Below are positions 8,221 to 16,300 of a stretch of DNA of 16,868 nt, piece by piece. Both the position numbers and the translations under genes were made by a program. The DNA comes from Thermoguttaceae bacterium. Lineage in GTDB: Bacteria; Planctomycetota; Planctomycetia; Pirellulales; Thermoguttaceae. Numbering within the stretch: the stretch's first letter is position 1; the number at the start of each line of letters is the position of its first letter. Under the pieces are notes generated by a model. It did not search any database. It was not told where the DNA came from and saw only the letters and a list, made by a program, of their open reading frames with translations. The stretch is from positions 1-16,868 of the forward strand of contig JAFTCU010000132.1 in assembly GCA_017454585.1 (NCBI GenBank). The letters are read 5' to 3'.

Positions 8221-8247
8221 TCAGGGCGGGTCTCTTGAAGTCAGGGC
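8221..8247 (+). promoter_or_regulatory. Direct repeat TCAGGGC x2 flanking a -35 element (candidate operator)
   Basis: TCAGGGC occurs at 8221-8227 and again at 8241-8247. The copies are exactly 20 bp apart, about two helical turns. One copy lies upstream of the -35 (8235-8240) and the other begins immediately after it. This placement suits a regulator that binds one face of the DNA at the promoter. No known regulator is recognised. Confidence 0.35.
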
Positions 8248-8262
8248 AAAATATGCTATAAT
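8235..8262 (+). promoter_or_regulatory. Promoter of the response-regulator gene
   Basis: TTGAAG (8235-8240), a 16-bp spacer, and an extended -10 TGCTATAAT (8254-8262) make a good housekeeping-type promoter. The start point would be near 8269, giving a leader of about 29 nt. A tandem 8-bp repeat (ATTGGTTA then ATTGGTTC, 8261-8276) overlaps the predicted start point. Confidence 0.7.
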
Positions 8263-8286
8263 TGGTTAATTGGTTCAAACTATTAT

Positions 8287-8291
8287 GGAGG
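8287..8291 (+). promoter_or_regulatory. Ribosome binding site deciding the response-regulator start
   Basis: A strong GGAGG lies 6 nt before the ATG at 8298. It settles the start there and not at an upstream in-frame start at 8262, which would fall inside the -10 element. Confidence 0.85.
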
Positions 8292-8297
8292 ATAAAA

Positions 8298-8744
8298 ATG
8301 GCCGAAAATCGTATTTTGATTGCAGATGATAATCAAACGAACGTGGAACTGCTCGAAACGTTTCTGTTGGACCTGGACTGCAAAATTGAATTCGCCAGTG
8401 ACGGAGCGGAGACGATGGAAAAGGTGGCCTCTTTCCAGCCGGATCTGATCCTGTTGGACATTATGATGCCGAAACTCAATGGGTTTGAGGTCTGCAAAAA
8501 GATCAAATCCTCGCCGGAAACGTCGCAGATCATGGTTTTGATGGTCACCGCCCTGAACGAACTCGGCGATATTGAACGCGCAGTGGAGGCCGGCTGCGAT
8601 GATTTCCTGAGCAAGCCGGTCAATAAAGTGGAACTCCTCAAGCGTGTCCGTAACATGCTGAAGCTGCACTCCGTGACCGACGAGCTGGAACGTCTCCGCG
8701 CCTACATTGATTCCATGGAAGCGGAGCAAGGCCCGTTGAAGTGA
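8298..8744 (+). CDS. Single-domain response regulator (CheY/PleD-like receiver)
   Basis: 148 residues from the ATG chosen by the GGAGG. The receiver signature is complete: acidic pair D10-D11 in LIADDNQTN, phospho-acceptor D54 in LILLDIMMPKLNG, T84 in MVTAL and K106 in LSKPV. The IMMPKLNGFEVCKKIK stretch is typical of PleD/CheY-type receivers. There is no output domain. After the receiver a short charged helix (residues about 124-142) ends the protein, so it probably acts by binding a partner. No histidine kinase is in the window. It has its own promoter, is divergent from the coiled-coil gene, and lies 34 bp upstream of a small membrane-protein gene. Confidence 0.92.
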   Translation: MAENRILIADDNQTNVELLETFLLDLDCKIEFASDGAETMEKVASFQPDLILLDIMMPKLNGFEVCKKIKSSPETSQIMVLMVTALNELGDIERAVEAGCDDFLSKPVNKVELLKRVRNMLKLHSVTDELERLRAYIDSMEAEQGPLK

Positions 8745-8778
8745 ATGACTTGATGATTTATTCTTCTAATTTTATGCC

Positions 8779-9198
8779 ATGACCCCAACCCTTTTGATTT
8801 CCGTTTTTTCGTTCCTTGTGGGGATTTTTTCCCTTTATGTTACGAGGAAAGTCTGGAAAAAAAGAGCGGAGGCCTGGAAAGGAATGGAAGATTCACCATC
8901 GCTCCAACGGATTCAGCATTACGCGCGGGTTCAGTACCGGATTCGAATAAATCTGAGTATTTCGTTCCTCCTTTTAGCCTTTTGCATTACCGCGTTTGAT
9001 TTTTATTTAAAACAGGAACGTCTTTATGAGAGTGCCGTCTGCCTCACGGTTTCCCTTTTCCTGATATTATTATGGATCCCCCTATGGGGAGTTGTGGACG
9101 CGCTGAGCAGTTACATTTTCCTCAAAAAAGAAGATTCCCTCCAAATCATCGCTGAGGAAAAAGAAAGAATCCGAAAGAAACTGAAAGAAGAAAACTGA
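8779..9198 (+). CDS. Small three-helix membrane protein, function unknown
   Basis: 139 residues, not recognised as a named family. Predicted membrane helices are at residues about 4-22, 57-76 and 85-107. A basic, aromatic loop (residues 23-56) follows the first helix. The C-terminal tail (residues 115-139) is a highly charged helix (EEKERIRKKLKEE) likely in the cytoplasm. It follows the response regulator by 34 bp with no promoter seen, so it may be co-transcribed. No Shine-Dalgarno sequence is apparent. The coding call rests on the open frame, the coherent hydrophobic pattern and its fit between neighbours. Confidence 0.7.
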   Translation: MTPTLLISVFSFLVGIFSLYVTRKVWKKRAEAWKGMEDSPSLQRIQHYARVQYRIRINLSISFLLLAFCITAFDFYLKQERLYESAVCLTVSLFLILLWIPLWGVVDALSSYIFLKKEDSLQIIAEEKERIRKKLKEEN

Positions 9199-9295
9199 TG
9201 GAAGAACAGAGGAATCGGGGAAAAGCGTTTTGCTTCTTTTTCTTCCTTTCCTCTCAAGGTTCGCCAAAACCTCAATTTAAATACCAACTACCACG

Positions 9296-11506
9296 ATGAT
9301 CGACGCTTATTCCCTTTGCCCGGGCGGAACCGGGAAGAAAATTAAATTCTGCTGCCGGGGGCGGCTGGAGGATTTTCGCAAGATTTACAAATATATTGAC
9401 GGAAATCAGTACACCGCGTGCCTGAATTACGTGGACACATTGCTTAATACGGACCCCAAATGTGCCTGCCTCCTTGCGATTCGCTGCCTCGTTCTGAAAG
9501 CGATCGTGGACCGGGAAAATGATTTCACGGAAACGGCCAAACGTTTTTATGAATTTCACCCGGATAATCCAATCGCAGTCGCAGAATCGGCCCAGGCCCT
9601 TTTGATCGAGGGTCTAAAAGCGATTAAGACCGAATTCGGGAACGTGACGCCTACTCAGCCGCTTCTTCAGATCCAGGAACGTGAAAAGCTTCGTGATGTT
9701 ATTCGGGAAGTCGTTTCACGATACGAAAAAGCCTTTTACGCGCCTCAGCCATTCCAGTACGAGCAGGTCGTTCTCAATCTGGTTCAAATCCTGCAAATGG
9801 TGATGAAGGCCGGTTTTTATGAATCCGTCAACGCCTGGTTGGGGATTATGCCGGAACTTCATCTGGAATCTGAAACCCGCAAAAAATTCATGAAAATGCT
9901 GAACCAGCTCAAGACGAATAAAGCGATCCCGCTCTGTTTCCGTGTGGGGCTGAAAATCCGCTTTGCGCCTGAAGACGCCTCGTGGAAAGAAGATTTCGAC
10001 CGTATTATTCAGGAATCCGCTCTGAAACTTCGCTGGAACCAGGCCATTTATGATTTAAAAACACTGGCCAGTCAAAAGGCGGAAATCCTCAAGAACGCAG
10101 CGTTCTGGTATGATTTGGCACTTCTGAGCGAGTGGCTCTGCGATTTGGACTCTGCGAAGAAATTTTGGAACGAGTACCTCGCCTGCGCAGACGTTCCATT
10201 TTACGATGCTCTGGAAAAACGTATCCGCTTGAGTTTCTTCAATGACTGTCCATTCCAGGATGAAATGAACATTTGCACGCAGGATTACCCTCTGACGGAT
10301 GCGCAGGCTGTTCTGGAAAAGCTTCAGGCCGAGCCGACTTTCGCGCATTTGGAAAATATGCGTAACCAGAGTTTGAACGGTGAAAAAATTCTGGCCGCAT
10401 TTGATGTTCTGGACGCACCAGCCGTCACGACCATTGAGGAATTGAATCTGGAGGAGATCCCTGTTGTGATCGCCAATGCGATTTTATGGTCCGCATCGGA
10501 TGAAAAACCCGCGCATCTGGAAGTGATCAACGTTCTGGAAGGCGGCGCTTCTTTCGTGCGCGAAGCGATGGAAAGCGTCATTCAACCCTGGCTCGCCGGC
10601 GAAATGAAACAGACTGTTACACGGAACATCTCTGTGACTCTCGACTCGATTTTGCGCAAAATTAACCTTCCTGCCGGCATTTCGGATGAGAAAGTCCGCG
10701 AGGTGAAAAACGCCCACTGCCGCTCTATCCTGTTAAACCGCTGGATCAACTACCCGCTGGGGATCCTTCAAAATCATTCCATTCGCAGCGCGGCCAAAAA
10801 AGCCGAATTTCAGGCTCAGGTAGAAACGGTTCTGTACGCGCTGCGCCATTTGCTCGAACGGGAGAAAGTCAGCGCTTCCATCCTCGATGAACTGCGTTCC
10901 GCATTGAATCTCGCGCCTCTTCCGGAAATCACGGCTGAAATGATTCCGGCCCTTTCCCCGATTTTCTACGATCAGCTTCCCAAAGAACTGATCACGCCAG
11001 AAATTCTGGAACAGGTTTTTTACGTTTCCCGAATTTTCAACTCGAACAATATTCCGCGACCTATTCTTGAAATGGCCGAGAATGATGAACGGTATTCGCC
11101 TCAGCTTCGTGTAGAAATTCTGAAAAACCTCTGGAGCTTGTCCCCACTGGTTTCCCGCACACAGGAAGTCATCAAAAAAGGACGGACGCTGTGCAAAGAC
11201 AACAACCTTTCCGATGTTTTCTTCGATATTATGGAAGTCGCTTATTCCGTCAGTGAGGGAAAATTCCATACTGTGTTCGATCGAATCAAACACATTCGTC
11301 AGGAACATTCGGACGATGCTGACGCGATGCAGTACGTTTCGCAGCTGAGCCAGTACATGTACGGAGTGATCCAGAATATGAACCCGGCAGATTTAAGCGC
11401 GTTCCAGCACAAAACACCTTACGACCTTCCGGGCGTGGAAAACCTGAACGCCGGCAAGCTGGAGGAAGCTCTGAATTCCTTGCGTGAACAACCGGAAGAA
11501 CGTTAG
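9296..11506 (+). CDS. Large SEC-C-motif protein with TPR-like helical repeats
   Basis: 736 residues. The N-terminus has YSLCPGGTGKKIKFCC, a variant of the zinc-binding SEC-C motif (usually CxCGSGKKxKxCC). C8, C19 and C20 are kept, but the second Cys of CxC is replaced by Gly10. Residues about 25-112 look like TPR helices (YTACLNYVDTLLNTDPKCACLLAIR). The rest is alpha-helical with no membrane segment or known catalytic motif. SEC-C domains bind zinc and mediate binding to proteins or ribosome-linked partners. A role as an adaptor is an inference. The start is supported by the motif directly after MIDA; there is no Shine-Dalgarno sequence. It begins a run of five co-directional genes and ends 21 bp before tmk. 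Confidence 0.8.
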   Translation: MIDAYSLCPGGTGKKIKFCCRGRLEDFRKIYKYIDGNQYTACLNYVDTLLNTDPKCACLLAIRCLVLKAIVDRENDFTETAKRFYEFHPDNPIAVAESAQALLIEGLKAIKTEFGNVTPTQPLLQIQEREKLRDVIREVVSRYEKAFYAPQPFQYEQVVLNLVQILQMVMKAGFYESVNAWLGIMPELHLESETRKKFMKMLNQLKTNKAIPLCFRVGLKIRFAPEDASWKEDFDRIIQESALKLRWNQAIYDLKTLASQKAEILKNAAFWYDLALLSEWLCDLDSAKKFWNEYLACADVPFYDALEKRIRLSFFNDCPFQDEMNICTQDYPLTDAQAVLEKLQAEPTFAHLENMRNQSLNGEKILAAFDVLDAPAVTTIEELNLEEIPVVIANAILWSASDEKPAHLEVINVLEGGASFVREAMESVIQPWLAGEMKQTVTRNISVTLDSILRKINLPAGISDEKVREVKNAHCRSILLNRWINYPLGILQNHSIRSAAKKAEFQAQVETVLYALRHLLEREKVSASILDELRSALNLAPLPEITAEMIPALSPIFYDQLPKELITPEILEQVFYVSRIFNSNNIPRPILEMAENDERYSPQLRVEILKNLWSLSPLVSRTQEVIKKGRTLCKDNNLSDVFFDIMEVAYSVSEGKFHTVFDRIKHIRQEHSDDADAMQYVSQLSQYMYGVIQNMNPADLSAFQHKTPYDLPGVENLNAGKLEEALNSLREQPEER

Positions 11507-11527
11507 ACGAAAGGCGAGGCAAGCGGA

Positions 11528-12163
11528 ATGTTTATTGCACTGGAAGGCGGTGACGGCGCCGGAAAATCGACGCAAATCCCTCTTTTGAAAGCATGGTTCG
11601 AGGCGCAGGGATACAACGTGACCGTCTGCCGTGAACCGGGAAGTACCCCGCTTGGCGAAAGGATCCGTGAAATCCTCCTTTTTTCGAAGAATCTGGGAGT
11701 TTCGCAGATGAGCCGAATGAGCGAACTTTTGCTCTTTATGGCTGCGCGTGCCCAAGTCGTGGCGGAAATCATTCGCCCTGCACTGGAACGCGGTGAAGTG
11801 GTACTCGCGGATCGATTTCTCCTTTCGAGTATCGTGTACCAGGGCTGGGGTGGTGAACTGGATGTTGAACAGATCCGTCAAATCGGCCAAATCGCTACCG
11901 ACGGCGTACTTCCTAACCTGAATATCGTGCTGGATGTTCCTCTTTCCGTGGCAAAAGCCCGACGAACAGAAGCGCCGGACCGGCTGGAATCAGAAGCGGA
12001 TGAATTCCACGAACGTGTTCGCGCGGGGTTCCTCACCGAGGCGGCTCGCGACCCGGAAAAATGCGTCGTCATTTCCGCAGAAAAGACCGTGGAAGAAATT
12101 TTCGAGCAAATCAAAAAAGCGGTGGAGCGCAAAATGTCACTCCGGGACTCAGAAATTTTTTAA
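11528..12163 (+). CDS. tmk: Thymidylate kinase
   Basis: 211 residues, the usual length. It phosphorylates dTMP to dTDP with ATP in the cytoplasm, a required step in dTTP synthesis. Visible motifs are the P-loop GGDGAGKST (residues 7-15), REPGSTPLGE (35-44; Ser39 replaces the usual Gly), LADRFLLSSIVYQG (93-106; the usual DRY is DRF) and a lid with RRTEAPDRLE (145-154). Basic residues in the lid suggest the E. coli-like class. GAGG lies 8 nt before the ATG. Only 21 bp separate it from the SEC-C gene, so they probably share a transcript. The stop codon lies in the loop of a hairpin. Confidence 0.95.
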   Translation: MFIALEGGDGAGKSTQIPLLKAWFEAQGYNVTVCREPGSTPLGERIREILLFSKNLGVSQMSRMSELLLFMAARAQVVAEIIRPALERGEVVLADRFLLSSIVYQGWGGELDVEQIRQIGQIATDGVLPNLNIVLDVPLSVAKARRTEAPDRLESEADEFHERVRAGFLTEAARDPEKCVVISAEKTVEEIFEQIKKAVERKMSLRDSEIF

Positions 12164-12173
12164 TTCTCTGAGT
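12147..12173 (+). terminator. Hairpin overlapping the tmk stop codon
   Basis: ACTCAGA (12147-12153) pairs with TCTGAGT (12167-12173), and AATT pairs with AATT inside. This gives an 11-bp stem with one bulged C and a TTTT loop. The tmk TAA (12161-12163) starts in the loop. The downstream sequence is T-rich (CCTGATTTCCTTTTCC) but has no clean U-tract, so it may be a weak attenuator or an mRNA end stabiliser. Confidence 0.35.
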
Positions 12174-12197
12174 TCCTGATTTCCTTTTCCTCAGCCC

Positions 12198-12229
12198 AAT
12201 TCATAATTCAGAATTCAGAATTCATAATT
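12198..12229 (+). repeat. Short AT-rich iterated repeat upstream of the aminotransferase gene
   Basis: Two copies of AATTCATAATT (12198-12208 and 12219-12229) are separated by CAG-AATTCAG, itself a partial copy of the same unit. The block ends 6 bp before the aminotransferase start codon. Confidence 0.6.
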
Positions 12230-12235
12230 AAAGAA

Positions 12236-13363
12236 ATGGTTCCATTCCTTGATCTTTCCCGTCATATTGCTTCGCTGAAACCTTCGATTAAGGAGGGGCT
12301 CGCCTCAGTGGTCGATTCCGGGATTTTTGTTTTAGGGCCAGAAATCGCTCAGTTTGAAAAAACTTTGGCCGGGTACTGCGGTACTCGTTTCGCGGTGGCT
12401 TGTGCCTCCGGCAGTGAGGCCCTTCTTATGGCGCTCATGGCGATCGATCTGAAACCAGGCGATGAAGTTATAGTTCCTTCTTTCACTTTCTTCGCGACTG
12501 CCAGCGCAGTAGTGCGCCTCGGAGGAACACCGGTTTTCGCCGACATTTGCCCGGATTCCCTGAATATGGACCCAGCCGATGTTGAACGAAAAATCACGTC
12601 CCGAACGCGGGCGATCCTTCCCGTTCACCTCTTTGGCCGGGCAGCCGAGATGGAAAAACTCGACGCGATCGCAAAAAAGCAAGGGCTGGAGCTCATCGAG
12701 GACTGCGCTCAGGCGATTGGGGCTGAGGCGGTTCTGGCCGACGGCCAAAATCACCGCGTGGGTTCCATGGGGTCGATCGGATGTTTCAGTTTTTATCCAA
12801 CGAAAAATCTCGGAACGATGGGCGACGGCGGTGCGCTGACGACCCAAAGCGAAGCGCTCGCTGAAAAGCTGAAACTCATTCGCGGGCACGGGATGCAGCC
12901 GCGCTACTTCCACAAAATAATTGGGATCAATGGCCGGCTGGACGCTTTCCAGGGGATCGTGCTAAACCAGAAATTCCCCTGTCTGGACGGTTGGACCGCG
13001 GAACGCCAGCAAATCGCTGAACACTATCTGAATCTTTTCAGATCGAAACCGTTTTTGGAAGGCAAAATCCAGCTTCCGGCCCAACCCGGAGCAGGGCGGA
13101 TGGTCTGGAATCAGTTCTGCATCTGCACGAATGAACGAAATGACCTGGAAAAATTCCTCTCGGATCGCAAAATCGGGACGGCCATTTACTATCCTTTTGG
13201 TTTGCATGAGCAGGAATGTTTTCGTTATTTAAACTACGCGCCGGAAGACCTCCCGGTAACGTACCGCGTCTCACGGTCCATTCTCGCGCTTCCAATTTTC
13301 CCCGGGCTGACGTCCGACGAACAGGAAGAAGTGGTGGACGGAATCGCCGAGTTTTACAAATAA
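12236..13363 (+). CDS. DegT/DnrJ/EryC1/StrS-family PLP aminotransferase
   Basis: 375 residues, normal for the family. These enzymes transfer an amino group, usually from glutamate, to keto-sugar nucleotides for surface glycans or secondary metabolites. The PLP-binding Lys is K190 in FYPTKNLGTMGDGGA. D156 and Q159 in IEDCAQA would hold the PLP ring. The N-terminal VPFLDLSRHI and the CASGSEALLMALMAI and PSFTFFATASAV strands are typical. The substrate cannot be read from sequence, and no other sugar-nucleotide gene is nearby. No Shine-Dalgarno sequence precedes the ATG; an AT-rich repeat does. It starts 72 bp after tmk and ends 18 bp before the nuclease gene. Confidence 0.93.
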   Translation: MVPFLDLSRHIASLKPSIKEGLASVVDSGIFVLGPEIAQFEKTLAGYCGTRFAVACASGSEALLMALMAIDLKPGDEVIVPSFTFFATASAVVRLGGTPVFADICPDSLNMDPADVERKITSRTRAILPVHLFGRAAEMEKLDAIAKKQGLELIEDCAQAIGAEAVLADGQNHRVGSMGSIGCFSFYPTKNLGTMGDGGALTTQSEALAEKLKLIRGHGMQPRYFHKIIGINGRLDAFQGIVLNQKFPCLDGWTAERQQIAEHYLNLFRSKPFLEGKIQLPAQPGAGRMVWNQFCICTNERNDLEKFLSDRKIGTAIYYPFGLHEQECFRYLNYAPEDLPVTYRVSRSILALPIFPGLTSDEQEEVVDGIAEFYK

Positions 13364-13381
13364 TTCAGTATTTTTATTAAA

Positions 13382-16300
13382 ATGAACCGTATTTTCCTTG
13401 ACTGGAACCAACCCAGTATTCCGGCATTAATCGATTGCCTGCTTGCTGCTTATCGTGTCCCTGGCTCAAATTACTACGATCTTTCGGATTACGTACTGGT
13501 CTTTCCCAACCGTGCATCGAGTAAACGTTTTCTCACCCTTCTTGCGGATTGCGCATGGCAAAACCATTGCACGATTGAGCCGCCGCGCGTAAAGCACATG
13601 GGCGACTTTATGGAGCTTCTTTACGAACAAAAAGCCCCTTGCGCGTCCCTTCTGACCCAACAGGTTCTTTGGGCGGAAGCTCTTCGTGAAGTTCATGCCG
13701 AAGCCCCGAACCTTTTCGCTTCCATGTTCCCAGCCGCACCGGACGAAAAAGACACGGAAGCCTGGCATATACTTGGGGTTCAGCTCACTGAAATTTTCCA
13801 GGAAATCGCACGGGAAAATCTCAGTTTCAAGGAGGTTTACGCCCTTTGCCAAGCCCTCGCTGCGGAAGCGGAACAAACCAAAAAGACTTTCTTCCCATTT
13901 CAGGAAGTACGCCGGTGGGAATTTCTCGCTGCGGTAGAATCGTTGTACTTTCAGCGCCTCGACACTGCCGGACTTTGGGACAGACAGGCCGCACGTCTGT
14001 TCGCTCTGCGGAACAATCCGATCCCAACCGCCGGAAACGCTCCCGCTTCCCCTTCCGCTTCCGGGCTGAATCTTCTGACGTCACATGATTTTCAAATCAA
14101 TTTCCGGCTTGGGATCGTCGGCTGCGTGGACCTGAGCGCCCTTCAGCGTGAGTTTCTGAAACGAGTCTCCGCTCAAACGGACGTTTTTATCTTCGCTCCT
14201 GAATCGATGCAAGACCGTTTCGAGGAAGATGGAACTCTCAAGACTGGCCATTGGTCCCAAATCGACCCGGAACTGAATGAACGGTTGAAGCAGAACCTTT
14301 TCCAGGAAACCAAACCGGAGGAACAGGTGCAGCGTGTTATAGAGTGGCTTCGCAAAATCGCACCGCAAACAAGCATCGATGAAATCACGCTCGGCCTGGT
14401 GGACGAATCGCTCGAACCGATCCTACTCCAGCAGCTCGCTCTTAATGGTGTACCAACGATCCGTTCCGGTAAAAAAATGCTCCCGGATCTTCAGCCCTGG
14501 CGTCTTGTAAAACGGATGTACGAGTACTTCCAAAGCATCGCGTCTTACCAGCCGGGCAAACCGCTGGCTGAACTGATGGAAGCCGTTGGGCCGGAATACG
14601 AGACACTCGCGCTTTTTTTGCGTCAGGAAGACGTCGGAAACTACCTGCGTTCCCTGCATGACGAAACGGGTGAACCTCTGATTCCCGGCGACTGGATCGT
14701 AGAGCTTGACAAATACTTCAATCAGTACTACCCGGCCCGAATGCCTCACCCGGCGTCGAAGGGCGCGGAAAATCTTCGAAACGGTTTTCCCAATCTTTTT
14801 TGCGCATACCAGACGATTCACTCCATTTTGTTTGAATACGCGGTCGAGTACGTGAATTTCCATTCCCTCCTTTCCATCGTAATGCAATTCCTGAAACGGA
14901 TCTGCTGCTGGAAAGTCAATTACGACTCGGAGGATGAGGAGGAGTACCAGATCATCCGCGGGTGTATGGAGCTAAACCACGTGTTCAGCGACAAATTGCA
15001 AATCCCACAGCAGTTTTTGCCTTTCCTGGACCTGAATCTCCCTCAAGCGCTGAGCCTCCTTTTGAACCAGACCACCTCGAAACAGATGGTGACCTCCAGT
15101 ATCCCGGGAACCATTTCGATTCAACGCTGGCTTGATTTGGCTCTGGATGATTCGTCCGCGCTCGCTCTGCTTGGAATGAACGAAAACTTCATCCCCGAGT
15201 CCATTTCCGAGCACATTTTCCTCCCGAACCAGCTCCGGGAAAAACTGCACGTCAAAACGAACCAAAATCGGCTGGAACGCGATATTTATAACCTTTCGCT
15301 GATCCTTGCTTCACGCCGTGATATTTGCGTCACGCTGGGTCGTATCTCATCAGACGGCCAGTCCCTTTTCCCCAGCCGGCTTTTGCTTACGGATACGTCG
15401 GACGCGTTGATTCCGCAGGTTATCGAACTGTTTGACGAGCCCAAAGAACCGGAACTCACAGGAATTCAAAAATCCGGTCAAAAAAAAGCTTCACGCCTTT
15501 TTCAAACGCCAGCCATCCCGGAATCCTTCCCGCCGATCTGCGATATGTCGGTGACAGATTTTGCGGTTTATATTCAAAACCCCTATATTTTTTACCTCCA
15601 GCGCGTTTTGCGTCTGAATGAGGTAAATGATTCGGCACGTGAACTGGACGCGGCAAACTTCGGAACCCTTTTCCACGATGTTTTACAGGCTTTTGGTCAG
15701 AAAGAGATCGCCCGGCAAAAGGAATCAAACCTCAATTCCCTCACGGAATCTGCACGTCTTAATGACCCGGAAGCATTCAAAGCCGAAAAAAACCGAATTC
15801 AAAACGACCTTTTGGGAATCCTGAAGCAGTACTCGTTTGCCCGTTTCGGCGCACAGGCGCTTCCGATCGTGCAAATCCAGTGCTGTCAACTTGAAGAGCG
15901 TTTGAAATTCCTGGCCGAAAAGCAGACGGAGCAGTACCGCGACGGCTGGCGTATCTGGGCCGTGGAGCATCCTCTCACCGCATACCTGCGTGAAAATGGC
16001 GGGGCCGGCGAGATCCTGAAATTCGGTCCGACAAAACCCTTGGAAACCTCGCCCAAACCCATGCTCATCCACGGAAAGCTCGACCGGATCGACGTCCGCA
16101 GGCTCGAAGACGGTTCGACCGAATGGCGGATTTGGGACTACAAAACGTTCAAGGAAACACCGACCGAAAAGCATTTCGGCCGAAAACAGTTAAAAGACTC
16201 CGTAGAACCAGATGACTGGAAGGACTTCCAGCTTCCGCTTTACCTCCATCTTCTTCGTTCGGCACGCCAGTCGGGCCTTCCCGAATACAAAGATTTGAAC

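Larger units (their letters stand above)
7894..8297. other. AT-rich divergent intergenic region
   Basis: These 404 bp separate the coiled-coil gene from the response regulator. The part from about 7980 to 8070 is strongly AT-rich with long T and A runs. I see no credible gene: the frames here lack good starts or overlap the promoters. It holds predicted promoters for both neighbours, direct repeats at the regulator promoter, an AT hairpin (CAAAAT at 8186-8191 with ATTTTG at 8198-8203), and a lone extended -10 (TGTTATAAT, 7966-7974) pointing rightward. Confidence 0.6.

Noticed and set aside
7939..8238. A 99-codon open frame on the plus strand in the divergent intergenic region
   Set aside because: It has a Phe/Ser/Cys-rich composition from T-rich DNA, no ribosome site, and overlaps both predicted promoters.
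8069..8278. A 69-codon open frame on the minus strand with a TTG start
   Set aside because: It would start within the response-regulator promoter. It has a non-ATG start, no ribosome site and no known motif.
9223..9245. A small hairpin (AAGC, GTTTT loop, GCTT) followed by T-rich sequence after the membrane-protein gene
   Set aside because: The 4-bp stem is too weak to call a terminator with confidence.
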